NCBI GenBank assembly: GCA_035628035.1
Contig: DASPKS010000031.1
Coordinates: forward strand, 1-11,860
From: DASPKS01 sp035628035
Lineage (GTDB): Bacteria > Bacteroidota > Rhodothermia > Rhodothermales > Rubricoccaceae
Reading direction: 5' to 3'
DNA length: 11,860 bases
Position numbers and translations under genes: made by a program. A model generated the notes under the pieces. The model worked only from the letters and a program-made list of their open reading frames with translations, searched no databases and was not told the DNA's origin. Shown one piece after another: positions 5,281 through 11,533 of the stretch. Every line of letters begins with the position of its first letter. Position 1 is the stretch's first letter.

Positions 5281-6903
5281 TCAGCGGAGCCCCGGGAGGC
5301 GGCGCAGGAGCTTGAGCCCGGTGAGGATGGCCCCGGCAAACGTCTCGGTGACGAGCTCGCCGAAGGGGGCCAGCGGGAGCAGGTGTTGCGTGGCAACGGT
5401 CTGCGCCTCGGTGTACTTCCGGATGCCTTCGGGGCCGTGCCGCCGCCCCTGCCCGGAGGCGCCGAAGCCCCCCATCGGTGCGGCCGTCGAGCCCCATGTG
5501 GCGACGTACGGGTCGTTTACGCCGATGGTCCCGCACCGGAGCTCCCGCGCGATGCGCCGGCCCCGACGGGGGTCTCCCGTCCACACGCTCGCGTGGAGCC
5601 CGTAGAGGCTGTCGTTGGCGAGGGTGACGGCCCCCTCGTCGGTATCGAAAGAATAGACAGCCACGACGGGACCAAAGGTCTCCTCGCGGTAGAGGATCAT
5701 CTCCGGCGTCACGCCCGTGAGGATCGTCGGTGCGTAGAAGAAGGGGCCGAGGTCGGGGAGGGCGTGGCCACCCGTCACGACGGTCGCCCCCTTCGCCTTC
5801 GCGTCCTCGACGTGGGCCGTGACCTTGTCGAGCTGCTCCTGGCCGGCGAGCGAGCCCATGTCGGCGTCCCATCCGAAGCTGGTCGAGATCCGCAGGCGAC
5901 GCGTCTTCTCGGCGAACCGGGCGACGAATGCGTCGAAGAGGGACTGGTGCACGTAGAGCCGCTCGGCGGAGATGCACAGCTGCCCGGCGGAGGAGAAGCA
6001 CGCCCGGAGGGCGCCGTGCACCGCCTGGTCGAGGTCCGCGTCGTCGAGCACGAGGAGGGGGTTCTTGCCGCCGAGCTCCAGCGAAGCGCCCGTGAGGCGC
6101 GCGCCGGCCTCGCGCGCGAGGAGGCGGCCCACTTCCGTAGAGCCCGTGAAGTGGAGGAAGTCGGCCTCGTCGAGGAGGGACGGACCCAGCGCGGGGCCGT
6201 CGCCGGGGACGACGTGGAGGAGGTCGCGCGGGAGCCCCGCCTCCATGAGGAGGGACGCCGCCCACAGCGCCGTGAACGGCGTCTGCTCGGCGGGCTTGAG
6301 CACGACGGCATTCCCCGCTAGCAGCGCCGGAATCGCGTCGGTGACCGCCATCGTGAGCGGGTAGTTCCACGGGGCGATGATGCCGACCACGCCGACGGGG
6401 ACGTGGTTCACCTCCACCTGCGTGAGCCCCGGCACGAACCCCACCGCCGCCTTCCGCGCGAGGGCCGCTTCGCCGTGGTACGCGTAGTACCGGCTCACGA
6501 CGGCCACGTCGCCCACCTCGAGGAACGCGTCGAACCGGGTTTTTCCGCTTTCGAGCTGGACGAGGTCGAGCGCCTCCTCGTGCCGTTCCAGGACGAGGTC
6601 GTGGTACCGCTTGAAGACGCGCGCGCGCTCGTAGAACGGCCGCGCGGCCCACGCCGGCTGCGCCGTCCGGGCGCGGGCGAAGGCGGCGCGCACGTCGGCC
6701 GGCGTCGCTGCCGGGAGCGAGGCCACGACCTCGCCGGTAAACGGCGCGCGGACGGTGAGCGGCTCACGCTCCTGCGGGGTAGCGGCGTACGTAGCCGTGT
6801 GGGCGAGCGCGCGCAGCCGCTCCGGCGTCAGGCGCGGCGGGAGCGCCGGCATCCGGCCGTTCCCGATGTGGACGGCGTCGAGCGGGGAAGTGAGGGTAGG
6901 CAT
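5281..6903 (-). CDS. NAD(P)-dependent aldehyde dehydrogenase, succinate-semialdehyde type
   Basis: The 540-residue product is a cytoplasmic aldehyde dehydrogenase that oxidises an aldehyde to its acid. All key sites are present: PWN with Asn180, KPAEQTPF with Lys203, the FTGSTEVG cofactor turn (252-259), the general base Glu276 in ELGGK, the catalytic Cys310 in SSAGQLC, and Glu408 in ETFGP. The combination GQLCISAERLYV and the late segment VNDPYVATWGSTAAPMGG with GRRHGPEGIRKYTE resemble mycobacterial GabD2-type succinate-semialdehyde dehydrogenases, so a GABA or succinate-semialdehyde role is likely; other aldehydes cannot be excluded. It has a short extra C-terminus (about 508-540) that is hydrophobic in part (AGAILTGLKLL). 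The ATG at 6903 overlaps the TGA of the upstream DUF4105 gene as TGATG, implying translational coupling. A longer in-frame extension upstream reads through that gene and is rejected. Confidence 0.9.
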   Translation of the reverse strand: MPTLTSPLDAVHIGNGRMPALPPRLTPERLRALAHTATYAATPQEREPLTVRAPFTGEVVASLPAATPADVRAAFARARTAQPAWAARPFYERARVFKRYHDLVLERHEEALDLVQLESGKTRFDAFLEVGDVAVVSRYYAYHGEAALARKAAVGFVPGLTQVEVNHVPVGVVGIIAPWNYPLTMAVTDAIPALLAGNAVVLKPAEQTPFTALWAASLLMEAGLPRDLLHVVPGDGPALGPSLLDEADFLHFTGSTEVGRLLAREAGARLTGASLELGGKNPLLVLDDADLDQAVHGALRACFSSAGQLCISAERLYVHQSLFDAFVARFAEKTRRLRISTSFGWDADMGSLAGQEQLDKVTAHVEDAKAKGATVVTGGHALPDLGPFFYAPTILTGVTPEMILYREETFGPVVAVYSFDTDEGAVTLANDSLYGLHASVWTGDPRRGRRIARELRCGTIGVNDPYVATWGSTAAPMGGFGASGQGRRHGPEGIRKYTEAQTVATQHLLPLAPFGELVTETFAGAILTGLKLLRRLPGLR

Positions 6904-8090
6904 CAGGTCGGTCGGAGCGCGGAGCGCGCACGGGCGAGCGCGCGCACGGCGAGGAGGAGCACCAGCGGGAGCGCGGGCGCGGGGAGGTCCTGCGGCCACA
7001 GGAACCAACCGGCCGCGACGATGAGCGCTGCGCCCCCCGCGAGCCCGAGGTAGACGCGCCAGCCCCGCGTGAGGGTCCCTCGCACGAGCGCTATGGCCGC
7101 GGCGAGGTGCGTCGGCCACGCCCAGAGGAGGTTCAGGTTCGGGCCGGTCACGCGGTGCTCGGTAGCCACCCACAGGAGGAGCAGCACGAGGCCGGCCAGC
7201 CCGGCCCCGCCGAAGAGGAACGCGTCGCCTAGGCGACCCGCTTTCGCACCGGCGCGGCCCCGCACGAGCCCCAAGGCCGTCACGCCGATGCCAAGGGCGA
7301 GCAGCCCCCAGCCGAGCCAGAGCGGCGCGTCGAAGGCCCGCGGCGCCAGGCGGTAGCCCGGCACCCAGAAAACGGTGTCGCGGGCCGCTACGAGCGGGCG
7401 TTCCCCGACGGTCGCGCCGTCGAGGAGCCGCATCAGCTCCAGCGGGAGGAACGTCCGCTCGCGCGGCGAAGCAAGGCGATCGGCCGGCAGGCCGAGGCCG
7501 AGGAAGCTCCCGAAGCGGAGCGCGGGGGCTGGCGCGTAGTACGGCCGGAGGAGGTCGCGGAAGCTGTCCTCCGGGGCATCCGGCAGCGTCACGCGGGGAA
7601 GCCCACTCGCGGCGAGGGCGTCGTCGAGGCGGTCGAGCGGGCGCGTCGAGCAGTTGTCGAAGAAGAAGTCGTAGCGGTACTCCCGGTGCTCCGGGAGCGC
7701 GTTCGTCTCCAGGATGTCATAAAGCGCGCGGACGGTCGCGGGGGGAAGCGCGAGCCGCTGCTCGATCATCGGCCGCCCGAGGGACTGGTACTTCTCGACC
7801 TCGCGTTCGAACGGCGCTGTGTCGAGCATGTAATCGAGCTGGCCGCGCGTGAAGCGGAGGACGAAGTACGGCTGGTTGAAGTCGAACGTGCCGTAGTTGT
7901 ACGTGCGGTCGAGTCCGGTAGCGGGGTCGCGGAGGCGGAGCGCGGTGTGGCCGAAGAGGCTGTAGACCTCCTCGCCCGGCAGCATCGTCAGGAGCGAGGC
8001 CGAGGCGGAGTCAGAGAGCACCTCGGTGGGCTGGGCCGCGGCCGGGAGCGCCGCCAGCGCGAGGGCGAGGAAGGAGAGGAGAGCACGCAC
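6903..8090 (-). CDS. DUF4105 / Lnb-type membrane protein, candidate lipoprotein N-acyltransferase
   Basis: The 395-residue product has a signal peptide (about 1-19, ending PAAAQ), a periplasmic domain (about 25-250) and five C-terminal hydrophobic segments (about 256-276, 289-309, 320-337, 346-365, 371-385). The periplasmic part carries SLFGHTALRLRD (44-55), TYNYGTFDF (63-71), and YDFFFDNCSTRPLDRL (140-155), the signatures of DUF4105 (Pfam now names it after the Lnb N-terminal periplasmic domain). Lnb was described in Bacteroides as an enzyme that N-acylates lipoproteins; His48 and Cys147 would be the catalytic pair by analogy. GTG at 8090 is chosen because it begins the signal peptide; the frame is open to 8141, but that extension would add 17 polar residues before it and would run across the divergent promoter. 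The start is only 3 nt after a TAACTTCC box. Aldehyde dehydrogenase follows in the same transcript. Confidence 0.82.
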   Translation of the reverse strand: MRALLSFLALALAALPAAAQPTEVLSDSASASLLTMLPGEEVYSLFGHTALRLRDPATGLDRTYNYGTFDFNQPYFVLRFTRGQLDYMLDTAPFEREVEKYQSLGRPMIEQRLALPPATVRALYDILETNALPEHREYRYDFFFDNCSTRPLDRLDDALAASGLPRVTLPDAPEDSFRDLLRPYYAPAPALRFGSFLGLGLPADRLASPRERTFLPLELMRLLDGATVGERPLVAARDTVFWVPGYRLAPRAFDAPLWLGWGLLALGIGVTALGLVRGRAGAKAGRLGDAFLFGGAGLAGLVLLLLWVATEHRVTGPNLNLLWAWPTHLAAAIALVRGTLTRGWRVYLGLAGGAALIVAAGWFLWPQDLPAPALPLVLLLAVRALARARSALRPT

Positions 8091-8093
8091 CCC

Positions 8094-8101
8094 GGAAGTT
8101 A
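8094..8101 (-). promoter_or_regulatory. Candidate -7 box of the DUF4105/aldehyde dehydrogenase operon
   Basis: TAACTTCC reads from 8101 to 8094 on the minus strand. Only GGG separates it from the GTG start at 8090, so a transcript starting 5-8 nt after the box would be leaderless or nearly so. It forms an inverted repeat with the plus-strand box at 8119-8126. Confidence 0.4.
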
Positions 8102-8118
8102 CCCGGCGACCGGCGGGG

Positions 8119-8126
8119 TAGCTTCC
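8119..8126 (+). promoter_or_regulatory. Candidate -7 box of nth
   Basis: TAGCTTCC lies 29 nt upstream (box start to start codon) of the GTG at 8148. This spacing is nearly the same as for gpmI (30 nt) and tRNA-His (29 nt). It differs at one position from the divergent box TAACTTCC. Confidence 0.4.
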
Positions 8127-8147
8127 GGCCCGCTCTTCCACGCCGCC

Positions 8148-8990
8148 GTGACCCGCCGCGACAAGGCCCGCCTCGTCCTCGAACGCCTCCGCGAGAAAAT
8201 CCCCCGGCCGGAGACCGAGCTGGCCTACCGCAACCCGTTCGAGCTGCTCGTCGCCGTGATCCTCTCGGCGCAGTGCACCGACGCGCGCGTCAACATGGTG
8301 ACCCCGGCGCTCTTCGGGGCGTTCCCCACGCCGGAGGCCATGGCCGCGGCCGAGGTGGACGAGGTGCTCCAGTTCATCCGCTCGGTCTCATACCCCAACC
8401 AGAAAGCGAAGGCGCTCGTCGAGACGGCGCGGATGATCGTGGAAGAGTTCGGGGGCGAGGTGCCGCGGCGGCACGAGGACCTCACGCGGTTGAAGGGCGT
8501 CGGTCGCAAGACGGCCAACGTCGTCGTGGCCGTCGCCTTCGACGAGCCCGCCATCGCGGTAGACACCCACGTTTTCCGCGTCGCCAACCGGATCGGGCTC
8601 GTGAAGGACGCGCCGACGCCGCGCGCCGTCGAGGACGGGCTCGCGCGCGTGATCCCCAAAGTGGAGTGGGCCGAGGCGCACCACCTCCTCATCCTCCACG
8701 GCCGCTACACCTGCACGGCGCGCCAGCCCGCCCACGGCCGCTGCCCGCTCACCGACCTCTGCGACTACCACGCCGCGGTCCGCCAGCTTCCTCCTCCCAT
8801 GGAGGGCCTCGATAAGAAGCGAGGCGCGTACTTCTGCGCCCGCGAGCACCGCTACTTCGACGAGCCGACCGCGAAGGTGGACCGGCAGGGCGTCGAGCAG
8901 GTGGCTTGCCCCCACTGTGGCTCGACCAACGTCTTCCTCACGAGGACCGGCGAGACGACGCGCCGCGTGAAGGACTACCGCGTGGGGTAG
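8148..8990 (+). CDS. nth: Endonuclease III (DNA glycosylase/AP lyase) with variant Fe-S site and C-terminal extension
   Basis: The 280-residue product removes oxidised pyrimidines and cleaves the abasic site in base-excision repair. The family core is complete: LVAVILSAQCTDARVN (34-49), the helix-hairpin-helix LKGVGRKTANVV (115-126) with catalytic Lys121, and VDTHVFRVANRIGL (138-151) with catalytic Asp139. The C-terminal cluster site reads Cys189-x6-His196-x2-Cys199-x5-Cys205 where E. coli Nth has four cysteines, so the second ligand is His. E. coli Nth is about 210 residues; this one carries about 70 more. The extra part has YFCAREH (Cys230, His234) and ACPHCGSTN (Cys254, Cys257), which could bind zinc. 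The GTG at 8148 is chosen because it is the in-frame start nearest the beginning of the Nth fold and follows a TAGCTTCC box; the much longer open frame upstream is antisense to the DUF4105 gene. Confidence 0.93.
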   Translation: MTRRDKARLVLERLREKIPRPETELAYRNPFELLVAVILSAQCTDARVNMVTPALFGAFPTPEAMAAAEVDEVLQFIRSVSYPNQKAKALVETARMIVEEFGGEVPRRHEDLTRLKGVGRKTANVVVAVAFDEPAIAVDTHVFRVANRIGLVKDAPTPRAVEDGLARVIPKVEWAEAHHLLILHGRYTCTARQPAHGRCPLTDLCDYHAAVRQLPPPMEGLDKKRGAYFCAREHRYFDEPTAKVDRQGVEQVACPHCGSTNVFLTRTGETTRRVKDYRVG

Positions 8991-8997
8991 GGGCGAC

Positions 8998-9005
8998 TAA
9001 CTTGC
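8998..9005 (+). promoter_or_regulatory. Candidate -7 box of gpmI
   Basis: TAACTTGC lies in the 37-nt gap after nth, 30 nt (box start to start codon) before the GTG at 9028. It suggests that gpmI has its own promoter in addition to any read-through from nth. Confidence 0.45.
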
Positions 9006-9027
9006 CGACCCGCCGAACAGCTGTCCC

Positions 9028-10611
9028 GTGGTCCATAAGCACCTCCTGATCATCCTCGACGGCTACGGCATCGCCGAGGACCCGTCGGTCTCCGCCATCG
9101 ACGCCGCGCGGAAGCCGTTCCTCGACAGCCTCTTCGCGCGCTACCCGCACTCCACGCTGGAGGCGTCGGGCCGCGCCGTGGGGCTGCCGCACGGGCTCAT
9201 GGGGAACTCCGAGGTGGGCCACATGAACCTCGGCGCCGGGCGCGTGGTCTGGCAGGAGATCTCGCGGATCGACAAGGACATCGAGGACGGCGTTTTTTTC
9301 TCCAACGAGGTCCTGCTCGGCGCGGCTCGATACCCGCTTGAGCAAAAGGCTCGGCTGCACCTCCTCGGGCTCGTCTCCGACGGCGGCGTCCACTCCCACC
9401 TCCGCCACCTCTTCGCGCTGCTGGAGGTGTGCCGCCGCGAGGGGCTCGTCGGCGACAGCGTCGTCGTCCATGCGTTCACCGACGGGCGCGATACCGACCC
9501 TGAGGGTGGCGCCGGATACCTCCGCGCGCTCCAGGCCGAGATGGACCGGCTCGGGACGGGGGTCATCGGGTCGGTCGTCGGACGGTACTGGGCGATGGAC
9601 CGCGACCACCGATGGGAACGGACCGAGCGCGCCTACGACCTCCTCGTGCTCGGCGTCGGCGAGCCGTTCGACGACCCGGCGGCGTACCTCGAAGCGAGCT
9701 ATGCGAAGGGGACGACCGACGAGTTCGTCGAGCCCGGCCTCCGCGCGGGCGGCGCCTACACCATCCGCGACGGCGACGCCGTGCTCCTCTTCAACTTCCG
9801 CGCGGACCGCGCGCGCCAGCTCACGCACGCGATCACCGACGACCCGTTCGAGGGGTTCGAGCGCGGGGAGCGGAAGAAGGTCTACTACGTCACCCTCACC
9901 CCATACCACCACGACTTCTCGCACCCTGTTGCCTTCCCCAAGCAGGACCTCTCCGAGACGCTCGGCGAGGTCGTGAGCAAGGCGGGCCTCACGCAGCTCC
10001 GCGCGGCCGAGACGGAGAAGTACCCCCACGTCACGTTCTTCTTCAATGGCGGTCGCGAGATCCAATTCCTCGGTGAGGACCGCATCCTCGTGCCGAGCCC
10101 GAAGGTGGCCACGTACGACCTCCAGCCGGAGATGAGCGCGCCCGAGGTGGCCGCCCGCGTGGCCGCCCACCTCCGCGAGAAGGCGCCCGACCTGGCCGTC
10201 CTCAACTTCGCCAACCCCGACATGGTGGGCCACACCGGTGTGTTCGAGGCGGCCGTCAAGGCAGTCGAGGCCGTGGACGCGTGCACGCGGGTCGTCGTCG
10301 AAGCCGCGCTGGAGAAGGGGTACACCATCGAGATCATCGCCGACCACGGGAACGCCGACAAGATGAAGAACCCCGACGGGAGCCCGAACACGGCGCACAC
10401 GACGGCGCTCGTCCCGCACCTGATCATCCGCGAGGGCTTCGGCGGCCCGATCCGGCCCGGCAAGTTGGCCGACATCGCGCCGACGATCCTCACGCTGATG
10501 GGGCTCCCGATCCCGCCGGTGATGACGGGCGAGGTGCTGGTGGACCTCGGAGGACAGCGAGCAGGAGACGGAGGACAGAGAGAAGTGGTAGCGGAGGGCG
10601 CGCCGAGGTAG
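9028..10611 (+). CDS. gpmI: 2,3-bisphosphoglycerate-independent phosphoglycerate mutase
   Basis: The 527-residue cytoplasmic enzyme interconverts 3- and 2-phosphoglycerate in glycolysis and gluconeogenesis with two metal ions (Mn2+ in many homologues). The alkaline-phosphatase-type metal site and phosphatase domain show LDGYGIAED with Asp11, and GNSEVGHMNLGAGR with the phosphoserine Ser61. Other family blocks follow in order: LVSDGGVHSHLRHL, HAFTDGRDTDP, GRYWAMDRDHRWERT, NFRADRARQLTHAI, EKYPHVTFFFNGG, FANPDMVGHTG and ADHGNADKM. Family members are about 510-520 residues, so the length is normal except for about 20 extra C-terminal residues (GGQRAGDGGQREV onward). The GTG at 9028 matches the conserved N-terminus (VHKHLLIILDGYG). 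A box TAACTTGC precedes it. The next gene starts 2 nt after its stop, so translation of the two is probably coupled. Confidence 0.97.
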   Translation: MVHKHLLIILDGYGIAEDPSVSAIDAARKPFLDSLFARYPHSTLEASGRAVGLPHGLMGNSEVGHMNLGAGRVVWQEISRIDKDIEDGVFFSNEVLLGAARYPLEQKARLHLLGLVSDGGVHSHLRHLFALLEVCRREGLVGDSVVVHAFTDGRDTDPEGGAGYLRALQAEMDRLGTGVIGSVVGRYWAMDRDHRWERTERAYDLLVLGVGEPFDDPAAYLEASYAKGTTDEFVEPGLRAGGAYTIRDGDAVLLFNFRADRARQLTHAITDDPFEGFERGERKKVYYVTLTPYHHDFSHPVAFPKQDLSETLGEVVSKAGLTQLRAAETEKYPHVTFFFNGGREIQFLGEDRILVPSPKVATYDLQPEMSAPEVAARVAAHLREKAPDLAVLNFANPDMVGHTGVFEAAVKAVEAVDACTRVVVEAALEKGYTIEIIADHGNADKMKNPDGSPNTAHTTALVPHLIIREGFGGPIRPGKLADIAPTILTLMGLPIPPVMTGEVLVDLGGQRAGDGGQREVVAEGAPR

Positions 10612-10613
10612 CC

Positions 10614-11528
10614 ATGCGCTTCACTCCGCTCCTCTTCGCTGCGCTCACCGCGTGTGCACCGCGACCGGTGCCGCGGGCTGCACCGCCAGTGGAGTCCGCA
10701 CCTACCAGGGACGAAGACCAACCCGAGGCACCGGTCTCGGAGGAGCCCGCGCCGGAGCCGTTCGACCTGGAGGCGGTCGAGCCGGTGCGGCTGCCGTCGC
10801 CAGGGTGGGCGTACCGTTTGGCCGATGCGACGGGGCGCCGCGCCCTCACGGTCCCGCGCCTCGTGCAGGTCGAGGCCGCGCGGAACCAGATCACCGACAC
10901 CGAGGCATGGCTCGGCCGCCACGGGTTCGCTTTCCCCGGCGATCCCGGCGCTGCCACGCGGGAGGTCCCCTTCGCGTACCGGGGCGCCATGCTCTTTCGC
11001 GTGATGGAGCAGGGTGGAGTCACGCTCGCCGTGTACGGCGACCACGTCAGCGACGGCCGCTTCCTCGTCGGGCTCGACGACGAGGGGGCGCGGTTCGCCT
11101 ACGACTTCGCGGCCTACCTCCGCGCGCCCGAGGTGAAGCCGGGCGACGAGGACTTCGTTACGCAGGGCGTCGCGTGGGCGGCGCTCGTGGGCGACTGGCT
11201 GTACGTCCAGACGAACCACATGACGTACGCCGCCTCGTCGGGCGGGATGAACGGCTACCTCACCGCGCTCGATGCCGAGACCGGCGCGCTCCGCTGGCGG
11301 AGCCGCACGCGCGTCGCCAACGCGCGCACGTTCGCCGTCGTCGGCGACGCGCTCGTAAGTGGGTACGGGTTCACGGCTGAGCCCGACTTCCTCTACGTGC
11401 TCGACCGGTTCACAGGCGAGGTGCGCGCCGAGGAGCGGACGGCCACGGCCCCCGAGTACCTCCTCGTCCGCGACGACCGCCTCTACGTCCGCGCCTACGA
11501 CCACGACTACGTCTACCACCTCCGCTGA
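10614..11528 (+). CDS. Lipoprotein with PQQ-like beta-propeller repeats, function unknown
   Basis: The 304-residue product starts with a short lipoprotein signal (MRFTPLLFAALTAC, Cys14 as the lipidated residue). A Pro/Glu-rich linker follows (about 15-60), with APRPVPRAAPPVE at its start. The rest is a beta-rich domain with PQQ-enzyme-like blade endings: YLTALDAETGALRWRSRT (215-232) and LYVLDRFTGEVRAEERT (260-276), then LLVRDDRLYVRAYDHDYVYHLR to the end. It is short for a complete 7-8-blade propeller, and I recognise no PQQ-binding or catalytic residues, so it may be a partial propeller used for binding. I cannot assign a function. ATG at 10614 lies 2 nt after the gpmI stop, and a DUF2231 membrane gene begins 5 nt after its own stop. 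Its length, lipobox and repeats are visible in the sequence; the envelope location is inference. Confidence 0.72.
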   Translation: MRFTPLLFAALTACAPRPVPRAAPPVESAPTRDEDQPEAPVSEEPAPEPFDLEAVEPVRLPSPGWAYRLADATGRRALTVPRLVQVEAARNQITDTEAWLGRHGFAFPGDPGAATREVPFAYRGAMLFRVMEQGGVTLAVYGDHVSDGRFLVGLDDEGARFAYDFAAYLRAPEVKPGDEDFVTQGVAWAALVGDWLYVQTNHMTYAASSGGMNGYLTALDAETGALRWRSRTRVANARTFAVVGDALVSGYGFTAEPDFLYVLDRFTGEVRAEERTATAPEYLLVRDDRLYVRAYDHDYVYHLR

Positions 11529-11533
11529 CGGCC

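Noticed and set aside
6904..7173. N-terminal extension of the aldehyde dehydrogenase
   Set aside because: The extra 90 codons lie wholly inside the DUF4105 gene in another frame and are Arg/Pro-rich; the ATG at 6903 in TGATG fits the family start.
8091..8141. GTG at 8141 as the DUF4105 start
   Set aside because: It would place 17 polar residues before the signal peptide and run across the divergent promoter region; GTG at 8090 starts directly at the signal peptide.
7686..8147. N-terminal extension of endonuclease III
   Set aside because: It is antisense to the DUF4105 gene and has no family similarity; the GTG at 8148 matches the start of the Nth fold and follows a promoter-like box.
9293..9300. 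T7 run in gpmI forming a T TTT TTC slippery heptamer in the right phase for -1 frameshifting
   Set aside because: A -1 shift meets a TGA at 9339-9341 and would only truncate an essential enzyme; no downstream pseudoknot was noticed. It is best explained as Val-Phe-Phe codons.
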